A stretch of 64,000 nucleotides of DNA from Halobacteriales archaeon QS_9_68_17 (GCA_003023565.1 PXSA01000004.1:1-64000), one strand, 5' to 3'. Counted from the stretch's first letter, positions 1 through 8,959 are shown. Notes: generated from the sequence alone by a model not told the origin. Numbers and translations: made by a program.

Positions 1-843
1 CAGCGGAACCACCCTGAACCACGTCTGACTTCCGATCTCCTCCTCGATCCGTCCGCTGAACGCGTTCACGCCGGCAGACAACGCTCGGAAGCCAGCGTAC
101 AACAGCCCGATCTGCGCGATGCTGATCCCGGAGGCTCTCGCTACCGGCTGGACGAGATAGTTGAGTCCAGCTATCACCGCGTAGAAGACCCCGGCGTAGA
201 GCACGAACGGAACGAGAGCAGAACCCATGAGCTGTGACCGGACGGTCTCGAACGCAGCCGTCACATCGAACGAGTCGTCGTCTCCATCAGCGCTGTCCGT
301 TTCGGGGAACGTCAGTAAGACCGAGAACGCGACGGCGGTTGAGCCTCCCGAGACCAGCCACGGAAGCGCGAGGTCGATACCCCCAAGTGCGCCACCGGCG
401 ATAGCTGCCACCCCGCCAGTCACCTGTCCTAGCGCTTTTCCGCGGCCACGAACAGCCGAGAACTGGTCGCTATCGAACCGTTCATCCAGCATGTCGTAGA
501 GCCAGGCGTCCTCGGTACCCGAGCGGAACGTCTGTTCGAGTGCTGCCAGCGAGTACAGCAGGAGAAACGGCCCGAACGACGAGGAGAAAGCGAATCCGAC
601 GGAACCGATCGTCCCAAGCGCTGCACTCAACAGGAGACCGTTGCGCCGCCCGATCCTGTCGCCTATATAGCCTGTCGGAAGCTCCGCAAGAACGATGACC
701 GCCGCGAACGCGGAGTCGAGTGCTCCTACCTGCGTAAACGACATGCCACGGGAGGTGAGAAACAGCACCCAGATCGGCCCCGACAACTGAGCGGACCGAG
801 CTATCTGATACAGGTAGTACTTGACTTTTGTCGGCTTCGGCAT
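1..843 (-). CDS. MFS transporter, C-terminus beyond window edge
   Basis: An open frame of 281 codons runs from an ATG at 843 to the window edge with no stop, so the C-terminus is missing. The protein begins MPKPTKVKYYLYQIARSAQ and has alternating hydrophobic helices. The loop after helix 2 reads GYIGDRIGRRNG, the classic major-facilitator motif A (GxxxDRxGRR). An acidic central loop (DSADGDDDSFDV) separates the six-helix halves. The protein is expected to be a proton- or sodium-coupled exporter or importer in the cytoplasmic membrane; the substrate cannot be read. A TATA-like box on the minus strand near 874-880 lies about 30 nt before the start, so the transcript is probably leaderless. Confidence 0.85.
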   Translation of the reverse strand, partial: MPKPTKVKYYLYQIARSAQLSGPIWVLFLTSRGMSFTQVGALDSAFAAVIVLAELPTGYIGDRIGRRNGLLLSAALGTIGSVGFAFSSSFGPFLLLYSLAALEQTFRSGTEDAWLYDMLDERFDSDQFSAVRGRGKALGQVTGGVAAIAGGALGGIDLALPWLVSGGSTAVAFSVLLTFPETDSADGDDDSFDVTAAFETVRSQLMGSALVPFVLYAGVFYAVIAGLNYLVQPVARASGISIAQIGLLYAGFRALSAGVNAFSGRIEEEIGSQTWFRVVPL

Positions 844-871
844 GCCGATCACGATATCGTACGGAGAACCC

Positions 872-884
872 GAGCATAAATGAA
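872..884 (-). promoter_or_regulatory. TATA-like box of the MFS gene
   Basis: Minus-strand TTCATTTATGC lies about 30 nt before the ATG at 843. This is the spacing of a leaderless haloarchaeal promoter. Confidence 0.4.
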
Positions 885-892
885 CCACTCGG

Positions 893-1143
893 ATGAGAAG
901 TCCCGGACGACGACCCGCCCACGAAGGGTACTACTTAAATCAGGCTCTCCCGAGTGGTCGCCGAGTGCCCCGCGACGAGACGCTCGACCGGTTCGAGACC
1001 ACCGTCGACTCGACGCCGGCGAGACTTCGGCACCTGACGCCGAGGTCATCGACGAACTACCCGACGGCACGGACGACGACGCGGCGACGTCGACCGACGA
1101 CGAGTCCGGAGACGCCGTCAACGAGTTCACTTTCGGACGGTAA
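893..1143 (+). pseudogene. Frameshifted remnant of a small acidic protein
   Basis: The 844-1282 interval has no intact gene, but haloarchaeal-looking acidic coding sequence is split between two plus frames. One frame reads DETLDRFETTVDS near 975-1015; another reads DAEVIDELPDGTDDDAATS onward and ends FTFGR at 1143. The two pieces look like one acidic protein broken by a frame change near 1015-1030. No family is recognisable and the left boundary is uncertain. A TATA-like run (ctacttaaat) lies near 929-938. Confidence 0.3.
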
Positions 1144-1282
1144 CGCGTCCGGACGACGGCCACCGGCCCGTCGACCGACGTATTTCTCCTGCTGGGTCGG
1201 ACGGTCACGTCCCGCGAACGGGCGCGGTAACTGCTGGCCCGCCGGCGGTGCGCTGATATCCCCGCGCTCCGTGGTCCCGGCC

Positions 1283-1675
1283 ATGCCGACGGGGGTCACA
1301 GAACGGACCACCGACGCCGAGCGGGACGCCGCAGTCCGGCTCCTGCGAGGACTCCGGAGCCACGAGGACGAGGCGTCCGTCACGGTCGTGGCGCGACGGG
1401 GAGATACCGACTGTTCGGGCTGTACGAGGGCGGTGCGGGCGGCCACGCCGTTTCCGATGACGCGGCTCCCCGGGACGCCGCACTCGTCGGCGTCGTCGTC
1501 CAGTGAACTGCTCGGGGTCGTCGAGGCGTGGGTCGCGGAGCGCGACTGCGAGGACGTCGCGCTGGCGAACCGGGCCGGCAACGACGCGGCGCTGTCGTTC
1601 TACGAGGACGAGGCGATGGAAACGTGGGGGTACGCGGTGGAGACGGGGCTCTGTAGCAGCGATAGAACGCAGTGA
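1283..1675 (+). pseudogene. GNAT acetyltransferase, decayed
   Basis: The N-terminus (TDAERDAAVRLLRGLRSHED) and C-terminus (VVEAWVAERDCEDVALANRAGNDAA, then FYEDEAMETWGY) match haloarchaeal GNAT N-acetyltransferases. The middle is broken. RYRLFGLYEGG..VGVVVQ sits in another frame and meets a stop, and the next segment resumes after the usual acetyl-CoA loop (R/Q-x-x-G-x-G/A), about 30 residues of which are missing. The gene therefore has at least two frame changes and one internal deletion and should be inactive. Its last codons run into the left arm of the inverted-repeat element at 1653-1734. Confidence 0.65.
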
Positions 1676-1734
1676 CACACTCCGACGGCACCCGAGGTGC
1701 CGTTCGATGTGTACATAGTTTCAATCGCTGCTAC
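1653..1734. repeat. Nested inverted-repeat element, copy A
   Basis: Perfect 11-bp terminal inverted repeats GTAGCAGCGAT (1653-1663) and ATCGCTGCTAC (1724-1734) enclose a central hairpin ACGGCACC-CGA-GGTGCCGT (1685-1703). The 82-bp unit sits between convergent gene ends: the left arm overlaps the end of the acetyltransferase remnant and the right arm encodes the last residues of isopentenyl phosphate kinase. A diverged second copy lies at 38237-38318. It could act as a bidirectional terminator, or be a MITE-like or REP-like element. Confidence 0.7.
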
Positions 1735-2461
1735 CGTCGATCGTCGTTCCCGGCCGCTCGCCGGACAGGAACCCCGGCAGGCCGTCGAGGTCGAAGACTG
1801 AGGCCGGGCGGTCCAGCGCGAGCAGTTCACGCACCTTCCCGGCCATGCCGCCGCTGACGTCCGTCGCCGCGCTCCCGCCCAGCGCGTCCGCGACCTCGTC
1901 GAACGAGTCTATCCGCGGGATCACGTCGCCGTCGGCGTCGAGCACGCCCGGGACCGTCGAGCAGACGCCGACCCTGTCCGCGTCCAGCGACGAAGCGACG
2001 CGCGTGACGACCTCGTCGCCCGAGAGCACGGTAACGCCCTCGCCCGCGTGGGCGATCCCGTCGCCGTGGAGGACGGGGACGAACCCCTCACCCACCATCG
2101 TGGCGACCTGATCGGTCGGCAGCGTCAGCCGCGCGGCGTCGTCCCGGGACGCCACCGAAAGCGGGTGGACGGGGAGCGCCGGCACGTCGCGCTCCCGGAG
2201 GCGGTCGACGACGAAGCGGTTCAGCGTCGTCATCGCACCGTGAACGGCGAGCACGTCGTCGGCGTCGCGGGTCCCATCGGTCGTCGAGACGCCGCGTTCC
2301 TCCGCGTGGTGGTGGCCGAAGCTCCCGCCGCCGTGGACGACGACGAGGTCGTCGTTCGCGTCCGCCACGGCGTCGGCCGCGCGGTCGAGCGCCCGGCCGT
2401 CGAGCGTTTCCGGTCGGTCCTTCTCCGTGACGACGCTCCCGCCGAGTTTGAGGACGATCAC
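1721..2461 (-). CDS. Isopentenyl phosphate kinase
   Basis: Phosphorylates isopentenyl phosphate to isopentenyl diphosphate in the archaeal mevalonate pathway that feeds membrane-lipid synthesis. The 246-residue product has the amino-acid-kinase fold: KLGGSVVTEKD at the N-terminus, VVHGGGSFGHHHA with the catalytic/substrate His, and DVSGGMAGKV near the C-terminus. The start is a GTG (2459-2461) overlapping the TGA of mevalonate kinase by 4 nt, which gives the usual family length; longer upstream readings are not IPK-like. The last codons lie inside the right arm of the inverted repeat at 1724-1734. Confidence 0.9.
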   Translation of the reverse strand: MIVLKLGGSVVTEKDRPETLDGRALDRAADAVADANDDLVVVHGGGSFGHHHAEERGVSTTDGTRDADDVLAVHGAMTTLNRFVVDRLRERDVPALPVHPLSVASRDDAARLTLPTDQVATMVGEGFVPVLHGDGIAHAGEGVTVLSGDEVVTRVASSLDADRVGVCSTVPGVLDADGDVIPRIDSFDEVADALGGSAATDVSGGMAGKVRELLALDRPASVFDLDGLPGFLSGERPGTTIDGSSD

Positions 2462-3468
2462 GACGACTCCACCCGCACGCCCTCGGTCGCCAGTTCGGCT
2501 CGGAACGCCTCCTCGCAGCCCGGCGTGAACTCGAGCGCGGTCTCCGACTCCTCCGTCTCGTCCAGCGCGACGATGCAGCCGCCCCCGCCCGCGCCGGTGA
2601 GTTTCCCGCCGTGCGCGCCGGCGTCGCGGGCGGCCCACACCATCGCGTCCAGCGACCGCGAGGAGACGCCGAGCGCCTCCAGCAGGCCGTGGTTGAAGTC
2701 CATCAGGTCGCCGAGTTCGGCGACGTGCTCGCCGTCCGGGTCCTCGGCGGCGTCCATCAGGACCGCCTCGCCCCGCCGGACGACGTCGCCGATCGCCTCC
2801 ACGGTGTCGGCGGCGAAGCCGTACTCCTCGCGGAGGTCGCGCACGCCGGCGACGAGCTTCCCGGTATCGCCCGCGCCGCCGTCGAAGCCGATGACGAAAG
2901 GCAGGTCGGGCGCGTCGATGCTCCGACAGTCGTCGCCCTCGACGCGGACGGCACCGCCCATCGCGGAGCAGAACGTGTCGGCGCGCGAGGCCTGCCCCTC
3001 CTGGACCTCGTACTCGGCGCGGAACGCGCGGTCGGCGACCTCCTCGGCCGGCAGTTCGACGCCGAGTTCCCTCGTGCCGGCGTCGATGCCGGCGACCGTG
3101 ACGGCGGCGGAGGAGCCGAGACCCGCCCCCAGCGGGATGTCGCTCTCGACGGTGATGTCGAAGCCGGCGTCGGGGCGGCTCGCGGCGTCGCGCGCCTGGT
3201 CGACGGCGGCCTCGACGTAGCCCATCGCCGCGTCGACCAGCGACTCGGCGACGTCGACGTCCGGGCGGCCGTCCGCGTCGCCGCCGTACTCGACGGTGAA
3301 CCCGTCGATCGAGAGGTCCTCGGCGTGGACCCGGAGCTTGCTGTCGGTTCGTTCCTCTACGGTCACCCTCGCGCGGCGCTCGATCGCGCAGGGGACCGCG
3401 GGTTCGCCGTAGACGACGGCGTGCTCCCCGAAGAGGTACACCTTCCCGGGAGCGCTGGAAACGGTCAT
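2458..3468 (-). CDS. mvk: Mevalonate kinase
   Basis: ATP-dependent phosphorylation of mevalonate, a cytosolic step of isoprenoid-lipid synthesis. The 336-residue product is a GHMP kinase: N-terminal APGKVYLFGEHAVVYGEPA, the glycine-rich phosphate loop PLGAGLGSSAA (about residues 112-122) and the C-terminal GGKLTGAGGGGC. Length is normal for the archaeal enzyme. It overlaps isopentenyl phosphate kinase by 4 nt, implying translational coupling. In many haloarchaea mvk follows rps2 directly; here a P450 lies between them. Confidence 0.93.
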   Translation of the reverse strand: MTVSSAPGKVYLFGEHAVVYGEPAVPCAIERRARVTVEERTDSKLRVHAEDLSIDGFTVEYGGDADGRPDVDVAESLVDAAMGYVEAAVDQARDAASRPDAGFDITVESDIPLGAGLGSSAAVTVAGIDAGTRELGVELPAEEVADRAFRAEYEVQEGQASRADTFCSAMGGAVRVEGDDCRSIDAPDLPFVIGFDGGAGDTGKLVAGVRDLREEYGFAADTVEAIGDVVRRGEAVLMDAAEDPDGEHVAELGDLMDFNHGLLEALGVSSRSLDAMVWAARDAGAHGGKLTGAGGGGCIVALDETEESETALEFTPGCEEAFRAELATEGVRVESS

Positions 3469-3492
3469 ACGGGTGCCTGCGCGCCGAGGTGC

Positions 3493-4839
3493 TTAGGGGT
3501 TTTCGGACCGCTCCGCGACCCGCATCGTCATCTCCTGCTCCGGGTGGACCGTCAGCGACGGGAGCAGCGAGAGGGGCGTCTCACCGGTGAACTCCAGTCG
3601 GTACTCGCCGGCGACCGTCGCGAGGATGATCTGCGCCTCCAGCATCGCGAGGTGCTTGCCGATGCAGTGGCGCGGCCCGCCGCCGAACGGGAAGTACGCG
3701 AACCGCGGGCGCTCCGTCGCGCGCTCGGGCCGCCACCGCTCGGGGTCGAACGTCTCGGGGTCGTCCCAGAACCGCTCGGAGCGGTGCAGTCCCCACTGCG
3801 GAAGCATGATCGAGGTGCCAGCCTCGACGTCGTACCCCGCGAGCGTCACGTCCTCGGTCGGCTCCCGGAAGATCGTGTAGACGGGCGGGTAGAGCCGCAT
3901 CGCCTCCTTGATCGCCCACTCCACGTACTCGAACTCGGCGACGTGTTCCGCCCCGGGCCGGTCGTCGTCGACGACGGCGTCTATCTCCTCGTGGACGCGC
4001 CGCTCCGCCTCCGGATGCTCCGACAGCAGGAACCACGTGTACGTCAGCGTCAGCGCCGTCGTGTCGTGGCCCGCCAGCAGCATCGTCATCATCTCGTCTC
4101 TGAGCCTGTCCGGCGGCTGTTCGTCCTGGTCGCGCGCTCGAAGCAGGATCGACAGGAAGTCCGTCGGGCCGTCCTCGCCGCCGACGGTCCCCTCCCGCGA
4201 GTCGATAATGCCGTCGATGACTTCCTCCAGTTTCGAGAGCGCCTGTTCGTACTTCGCGTCTCCCGGCATCGGTGCCCACTCCGGCGCGGCGAACCGGATC
4301 GGGTCGGGCTCGAACCGGCGACCGAGCGGTTCGAGTTGCGCCTGTATCGTTCGGACGCGGTCCTCCGGCAACTGCACGCCCATCATCAGGTCGAGGATGA
4401 CGTCGAGGGTCACCCGCGTCATCGCGTCCTCGACGTCTATCACGTCGCCCGCGCTCCACTCGGCGACCCGCTCCTCGGCGTGGTCGGTGATCCGACCGGC
4501 CATCCCCGACAGCCGCCGCATCGAGAACGCCGGCTGCGCGAGGTCTCGCTGGTGTTCCCACGTCTCGCCCTCCGAGAGCAACAGTCCCTCGCCCAGTAGG
4601 TCGCCGAGCGCGTCCCCCTGGAACTCCGGCTTGCGGAACCGGTCGGAGTCGGAGACGAGTACCCGCTCGACCGTCTCCGGCGCGCAGACGACGTAGGTGT
4701 CCATCGGCCCCATGTCGAACCGCGAGACGTCGCCGTAGGCCTCCTCCAGTGCCGAGATGAAGCCGAACGGGTCGCGAGCGTACCGCCGACTGTCGCCGAA
4801 CAGCGGTTCTCCCTTCGGACCGGGCGGTGTGTCTGCCAT
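3493..4839 (-). CDS. Cytochrome P450 monooxygenase
   Basis: A 448-residue soluble P450, expected to hydroxylate an organic substrate with electrons from a ferredoxin partner. Conserved features are the I-helix AGHDTT (about 256-261), the K-helix ExxR (E312-R315), the PERW region (about 366-369) and the haem-binding FPFGGGPRHCIG with Cys392 as thiolate ligand. There is no membrane anchor. It lies between rps2 and mvk on the same strand, 24 nt before mvk, but its role is unrelated to them, so it looks like an insertion into the superoperon. Substrate unknown. Confidence 0.92.
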   Translation of the reverse strand: MADTPPGPKGEPLFGDSRRYARDPFGFISALEEAYGDVSRFDMGPMDTYVVCAPETVERVLVSDSDRFRKPEFQGDALGDLLGEGLLLSEGETWEHQRDLAQPAFSMRRLSGMAGRITDHAEERVAEWSAGDVIDVEDAMTRVTLDVILDLMMGVQLPEDRVRTIQAQLEPLGRRFEPDPIRFAAPEWAPMPGDAKYEQALSKLEEVIDGIIDSREGTVGGEDGPTDFLSILLRARDQDEQPPDRLRDEMMTMLLAGHDTTALTLTYTWFLLSEHPEAERRVHEEIDAVVDDDRPGAEHVAEFEYVEWAIKEAMRLYPPVYTIFREPTEDVTLAGYDVEAGTSIMLPQWGLHRSERFWDDPETFDPERWRPERATERPRFAYFPFGGGPRHCIGKHLAMLEAQIILATVAGEYRLEFTGETPLSLLPSLTVHPEQEMTMRVAERSENP

Positions 4840-4931
4840 CGACGGTGATTAGGACTCGACTCGCATGAAAGCGAGGGTGCCGGGGACCCGGAGGCCGGCA
4901 GTATACCCGACTCGCCGTCGTAGGGCGACCG

Positions 4932-5274
4932 ATGAGCGACGACACCCACAGGGCTCGCCACGCGGGCGCACAGTTGATGACGGTCGCCGGAGCGGTCCTC
5001 GTCGGCTACGCCGTCTTCTCGCGTCGTCTGTCTCGCGTGGTACGGCGTCCGGCGTGGCTACCCGTGGGCCTGGGCGACGGCCGTCGCGACGATGGTGACG
5101 GCACTCGCGGTGTCGATCCCGCCGCATTTCGGGGCCGCGTACGACTACGACCACCTCGTCCACCTCGGACCGATATACCTCGCCGCGGGCGCGTTCCTCG
5201 CCGGCGCGGCCGTCTCGTGGCGGGCGCTTCACTGGGACGCGCGGACGCCGGCGGACGACCACGTCGAGAAGTAG
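4932..5274 (+). pseudogene. Small membrane protein with a frameshift
   Basis: The N-terminal part (MSDDTHRARHAGAQLMTVAG, then AVLVGYAVF) is in one frame from 4932. The rest (LAWYGVRRGYPWAWATAVAT followed by two more hydrophobic helices, ending at 5274) is in another frame that is open from about 5032. Joining them near 5018-5032 gives a coherent protein of about 113 residues with three or four membrane segments. This is either a one-base frameshift mutation or a sequencing error. It is the only plus-strand gene in this stretch, divergent from the P450. Family not recognised. Confidence 0.6.
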
Positions 5275-5341
5275 CGATAGGCGTCGGACCGCGTCGCTAC
5301 GGACCTGGTCGCGCCGAGAGAACTGAAACGGTTGCCGGGGA

Positions 5342-6118
5342 TCAGACCATGCTCTCGAAGTCGTCGAGAGAGTAGGCCGGTTCCGCGCCGCGGCGGTCGA
5401 GCGTCTCGTTGGCCAGCAGCCAGTACACCACGGAGAGGGCCTTTCGGCCCTTGTTGTTCGTGGGGACCACGAGGTCGACGTTACCGAGGCCGTTGTTGGA
5501 GTCACACATCGCGATGACCGGGATGCCGACCGTGATGGCCTCCTTGACGGCCTGCGCGTCGCCGATGGGGTCGGTGACGACCAGCACGTCCGGTTCGATG
5601 TAGCCGTCGTACTTGGGGTTGGTCAGCGTCCCCGGGATGAAACGCCCGGTGCGGGCGCGAGCACCCACGGCCTCCGCGAACTTCTCGGCCGGGAACCGGC
5701 CGTACTGGCGCGAGGAGGTGACGAGGATCTGCTCGGGGTCGTAGTTCGCCAGGAAGTCCGCGGCGGTGCGGATCCGGCTGTCGGTCTTCGAGACGTCCAG
5801 CACGTACAGCCCGTCGGTCCGGACGCGGTGGATGTACCGCTCCATGTCCTGGGTCTTCTGCTGAGTCCCGATGTGGACACCCGCGCCGAGGTAGTCCTCG
5901 ACGGGGATGAGCAGGTCGGCCTCCTCGTCGGACATGACGTCCTCGTCGAGGGCACCCTCTTGTTCGTCCTCGGTCGCCTCCGCGGCGTCCTCGGCGGTCG
6001 CTTCCTCGGCGGGCTCGGCGTCGGTGTCGGCCGCCGGGCCGGCCCCTTCGGCCGGCTCGGGGTCGACCGCTTCTTTGGCGGCGTCGAGCCCTTCCTGGTC
6101 CGTGTCGTTGTCTGCCAT
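5342..6118 (-). CDS. rps2: 30S ribosomal protein S2 (uS2)
   Basis: A small-subunit protein on the solvent side of the 30S head/platform. The 258-residue product has a 70-residue Glu/Asp/Ala-rich N-terminal extension usual for haloarchaea, then the conserved core ([60 protein letters not shown]). The ATG at 6116-6118 is chosen because it gives the acidic extension and follows the enolase stop by 2 nt; a second ATG at MSDEEADLL is possible. Last ribosomal gene of the operon. Confidence 0.95.
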   Translation of the reverse strand: MADNDTDQEGLDAAKEAVDPEPAEGAGPAADTDAEPAEEATAEDAAEATEDEQEGALDEDVMSDEEADLLIPVEDYLGAGVHIGTQQKTQDMERYIHRVRTDGLYVLDVSKTDSRIRTAADFLANYDPEQILVTSSRQYGRFPAEKFAEAVGARARTGRFIPGTLTNPKYDGYIEPDVLVVTDPIGDAQAVKEAITVGIPVIAMCDSNNGLGNVDLVVPTNNKGRKALSVVYWLLANETLDRRGAEPAYSLDDFESMV

Positions 6119-6120
6119 AG

Positions 6121-7377
6121 TTACAGTGCGTCGTCCGCGATGCGGATGAGTTCGTTCAGCTTGGCGGTTCGCTCGCCGCCGACGGCCCCCGTCTTGATGA
6201 ACGGGGCGTCGGTCGCAACGGCGAGGTGTGCGATGGTCGCGTCCTCCGTCTCGCCGCTGCGATGCGAGACGACCGAGTCGTAGCCGTGTTCGCCCGCCAG
6301 CTCGATGGCGTCGAACGCGTCGGTCAGCGTGCCGATCTGGTTGGGCTTGATGAGGATGCTGTTGCCAGCGCCCTTCTCGATGCCCGTCCGCAGGCGCTCG
6401 GTGTTCGTGACGAACAGGTCGTCGCCACAGATGAGCGTCCGGTCCGCTCGCGGGCTTCGCCCGCTCGTGCTCTCCGAGGCGCTGCGCGCCTCGTTGGCCA
6501 CGCGGTCGGTCAGTTCGGCGAACGCCTCGTAGTCGTCCTCGTCGAAGGGGTCCTCGACGTAGACGAGGTCGTACTCCTCGACCAGGTCCGCGATGTGCTC
6601 GATCTGCTCGTCGGTGTCGCGGACGCTGTCGCCGTAGACGTAGCCGTCCTCGTCGGCGTCGTACAGTTCGGCACCGGCAACGTCGAGGCCGAAGCCGATC
6701 TCGAAGCCGAACTCGTCGGCGACGGTGTCGACCGCCTCGTCCATGATCTCGAACGCCTCGCTGTCGTCGATCGACGGTGCCCACGCGCCTTCGTCGCCCT
6801 TGCCGGAGGGGACGCCGCGCTCGTCCAGGATGTCGGCGACCTCCTGGTGGACCGCGGCGTTCGCGAACACCGCGTCGGAGACGCTCGGCGCGCCGACCGG
6901 CGCGGCGAGGAACTCCTGGATGTGGGTGGCGTCCGCGGCGTGCTCGCCGCCGCCGATCACGTTGCCCAGCGGCGTCGGGAACTTCTCCCCGCGGAACGTG
7001 CCGCCGAGGTGCTGGTAGGTGGGAGCGCCGAGCACGTCAGCGCCGGCCTTGGCCGCGGCCATGCTGACCGCGACGGCGCTGTTCGCACCGACCTCCGAGA
7101 AGTCGTCGGTGCCGTCCGCGCCGCGCAGGGCGTTGTCAACGTCGCGCTGGTTGCCGGCGTACACCTGTCCCTCCAGTCGAGGGACGGCGAGTTCGCGGGC
7201 CTTCGCGATCGCCTCTTGTGGCGGCAGTTCGATCGCCTCGTACTCGCCGGTACTCGCCCCGGACGGGGCCGCCGCCCGGCCGAAGCCGCCGCTCTCGGTG
7301 AGCACGTCGGCTTCGACGGTGGGGTTCCCGCGGGAGTCGAGCACGCGGCGCAGTCGGACAGTGGTGATGAGTGTCAT
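6121..7377 (-). CDS. eno: Enolase
   Basis: Interconverts 2-phosphoglycerate and phosphoenolpyruvate. The 418-residue product shows the [12 protein letters not shown] start, PSGASTG loop, metal ligands around [14 protein letters not shown] and CGDDLFVTN, catalytic Lys in [10 protein letters not shown], and [11 protein letters not shown]. The ATG overlaps the rpoK stop (ATGA). Unusually, about 18 residues (roughly 294-312, rich in Ser/Arg/Ala) are inserted just before the RTLICGDD strand; the DNA there forms two perfect hairpins (6450-6464 and 6475-6493). Enolase within the RNA-polymerase/ribosome operon is normal in haloarchaea. Confidence 0.95.
   Translation of the reverse strand: MTLITTVRLRRVLDSRGNPTVEADVLTESGGFGRAAAPSGASTGEYEAIELPPQEAIAKARELAVPRLEGQVYAGNQRDVDNALRGADGTDDFSEVGANSAVAVSMAAAKAGADVLGAPTYQHLGGTFRGEKFPTPLGNVIGGGEHAADATHIQEFLAAPVGAPSVSDAVFANAAVHQEVADILDERGVPSGKGDEGAWAPSIDDSEAFEIMDEAVDTVADEFGFEIGFGLDVAGAELYDADEDGYVYGDSVRDTDEQIEHIADLVEEYDLVYVEDPFDEDDYEAFAELTDRVANEARSASESTSGRSPRADRTLICGDDLFVTNTERLRTGIEKGAGNSILIKPNQIGTLTDAFDAIELAGEHGYDSVVSHRSGETEDATIAHLAVATDAPFIKTGAVGGERTAKLNELIRIADDAL
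6450..6493. repeat. Two tandem hairpins inserted in frame within eno
   Basis: GCGGGC-TTC-GCCCGC (6450-6464) and CGAGGCGC-TGC-GCGCCTCG (6475-6493) are perfect inverted repeats with 3-nt loops. They coincide with the extra residues of enolase, so a hairpin-forming element appears to have inserted without disrupting the frame. Confidence 0.7.
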
Positions 7378-7556
7378 TGCATGTTCCTCGAAACGGTAAA
7401 GGGCAGGACGCCCTCGTCGTACTCCTCGGCCGCGATCAGGATCGGCTCCGTCTGGTCGGTGTCGATGAGCACGGGCGCTCCGTACGACACCTGCAGCGCA
7501 CGCGCGCCGAGGATCCTGGCCTTCTCGTACCGGGTGAATCGTTCCTGTCGAGACAT
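7374..7556 (-). CDS. rpoK: RNA polymerase subunit K
   Basis: A 60-residue RNA polymerase assembly subunit, the archaeal counterpart of bacterial omega and eukaryotic RPB6. The sequence [20 protein letters not shown], then [11 protein letters not shown], is the conserved RPB6 core. The ATG at 7556 overlaps the rpoN stop (TGATG), which decides the start over an upstream GTG. The stop overlaps the enolase start. Confidence 0.95.
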   Translation of the reverse strand: MSRQERFTRYEKARILGARALQVSYGAPVLIDTDQTEPILIAAEEYDEGVLPFTVSRNMQ

Positions 7557-7750
7557 CACTGATACGGGGAGACGACGTCGACGAGGTCCTTGTGCGAGAC
7601 GACCATCCGACGACAGCAGTGGCGGTCCACGCCGAGGTCGTCGAGCACTTTCTCGGGGTCCTCGTCGCCCTCTCGGGCACGCGCCTTGAACTCTTCCCAG
7701 TGTTCACCCACGACCGTGCCGCACGTGAAACACCGGACTGGTACCATCAT
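7556..7750 (-). CDS. rpoN: RNA polymerase subunit N
   Basis: A 64-residue zinc-binding RNA polymerase subunit, equivalent to RPB10. It has the RPB10 signature [14 protein letters not shown] and the second Cys pair CCRRM, which together bind one zinc. Two adjacent ATGs (7750 and 7747) could start it; the longer is the form I know from haloarchaea. This is not a sigma-54 factor despite the symbol. Translation is coupled to rpoK. Confidence 0.95.
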   Translation of the reverse strand: MMVPVRCFTCGTVVGEHWEEFKARAREGDEDPEKVLDDLGVDRHCCRRMVVSHKDLVDVVSPYQ

Positions 7751-7759
7751 GCTATCACC

Positions 7760-8155
7760 TTAGCGGTAGGACTTCTGGTAGCGGGCCCGCGCGCCGGGGC
7801 CGCCCCACTTCTTGGGTTCGGACTGACGGACATCGTTGACCAGCAGGGAGCGGTCGAACTCCATGAACGCGTCGCGGAGTTCGGCGTCGCTCAGGTGCTG
7901 GACGACGCCGCGGGCGACGGCGGTGCGGACTGCGTCCGCCTGCCCGCTGATACCGCCGCCCTCGACGCTGACGTCGATGTCGACCTGTTCGCGCTCGTCG
8001 CCGGCGATGCGAAACGGCTCCAGCATCTTCAGGCGCGCGAGTTCCGGTTCGACCAGCTCTACCGGCTGGGAGTTGATACGGACCTTGCCGTCGCCGTCGC
8101 GCACGGTGGCGCGGGCGATGGCGGTCTTCTTCTTGCCGCTCGTGTTGGTTACCAT
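7760..8155 (-). CDS. rps9: 30S ribosomal protein S9 (uS9)
   Basis: A 131-residue small-subunit protein with a C-terminal tail reaching toward the decoding site. Seen are [20 protein letters not shown], the central [17 protein letters not shown] and the terminal [14 protein letters not shown], whose final Arg is characteristic of the family. It overlaps rpl13 by 7 nt and precedes rpoN by 9 nt. Confidence 0.96.
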   Translation of the reverse strand: MVTNTSGKKKTAIARATVRDGDGKVRINSQPVELVEPELARLKMLEPFRIAGDEREQVDIDVSVEGGGISGQADAVRTAVARGVVQHLSDAELRDAFMEFDRSLLVNDVRQSEPKKWGGPGARARYQKSYR

Positions 8156-8586
8156 GTGACGTTAGCACCCAGTTGCTCGCTGACATCGCCCAGATGGACG
8201 AAGCGGATGTTCGACAGTCGGTCCAGCGACGTACCGTCGAGGACCTCCCCGTCGCGGTCGTGGGGGTTGCCCACGTAGACGCGGACGTTCTCGAACGCCT
8301 CGCGGCCGCGCTGTTTCTTGTAGGGGAGCATGCCGCGGACGGTCCGTTTGAGGATCCCGTCCGGACGCTTGGGGTAGTACGGCCCGCTGTCCGAGCCGAG
8401 TTCCCGGCGCTTCCGGTACTTCGACATGACGCTCTCCTCGTCGCCCGTGATGACGGCGTCCTCCGCGTTGATGACCGCGACGCGGTCGCCGTCGAGGGCT
8501 TTCGTTGCGACCTGACTGGCGACGCGGCCGAGGATGCAGTCTCGCGCATCCACGACGACGTCGGCCTCGAACTCCGCGATGCTCAT
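8149..8586 (-). CDS. rpl13: 50S ribosomal protein L13 (uL13)
   Basis: A 145-residue large-subunit protein. It shows the [15 protein letters not shown] start, [13 protein letters not shown], the SKYRKRRE loop, and [17 protein letters not shown], matching archaeal L13. The start overlaps the rpl18e stop (ATGA) and the end overlaps rps9 by 7 nt. This L18e-L13-S9-RpoN-RpoK order is conserved across archaea. Confidence 0.96.
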   Translation of the reverse strand: MSIAEFEADVVVDARDCILGRVASQVATKALDGDRVAVINAEDAVITGDEESVMSKYRKRRELGSDSGPYYPKRPDGILKRTVRGMLPYKKQRGREAFENVRVYVGNPHDRDGEVLDGTSLDRLSNIRFVHLGDVSEQLGANVTW

Positions 8587-8933
8587 CGGATCACCCGCAC
8601 GTTGCTGCCTTCGGGGTTCCGTTCGATCGCCCGTTCGAGGTCGATGGTCTCGCCGACCTGTTCGATCTTGGTCTCCGCCGTCGACGAGAAGTCGACGGCG
8701 GCGACGGTGACGCTCTTCTGGAGTGCGCCGCTCCCGAGAACCTTGCCCGGGACGATGACCGTCTCGTCCTCCCGGGCGTACCGTTCGATCCGGCCGAGGT
8801 TGACCTCGGCGTGCGTTCGGCGTGGTTTCTCGAGGCGGGCCGCGACGTCCTGCCAGACGTTCGCGTCCGCATCCCGCGCCACCGATTTCAGCTCGGCGAC
8901 AAGACTGCTCAGCCGCGGATTTGTCTTACTCAT
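8583..8933 (-). CDS. rpl18e: 50S ribosomal protein L18e
   Basis: A 116-residue archaeal/eukaryotic-type large-subunit protein, related to bacterial L15. It starts [20 protein letters not shown] and contains [20 protein letters not shown] and [20 protein letters not shown], as in family members. It is the first protein gene after tRNA-Leu, 26 nt downstream of it, so the tRNA and the mRNA probably share one transcript. Confidence 0.95.
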   Translation of the reverse strand: MSKTNPRLSSLVAELKSVARDADANVWQDVAARLEKPRRTHAEVNLGRIERYAREDETVIVPGKVLGSGALQKSVTVAAVDFSSTAETKIEQVGETIDLERAIERNPEGSNVRVIR

Positions 8934-8959
8934 AACGTACCTCCTGATGGAAGAAGTGA

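Noticed and set aside
2048-4599. Long plus-strand open frames opposite ipk, mvk and the P450
   Set aside because: Arg/Pro/Ser-rich translations without domains, fully covered by recognisable enzymes on the minus strand.
6226-7689. A 487-codon plus-strand frame opposite eno and rpoK
   Set aside because: Antisense shadow of eno, rpoK and part of rpoN, all of which carry family signatures on the minus strand.
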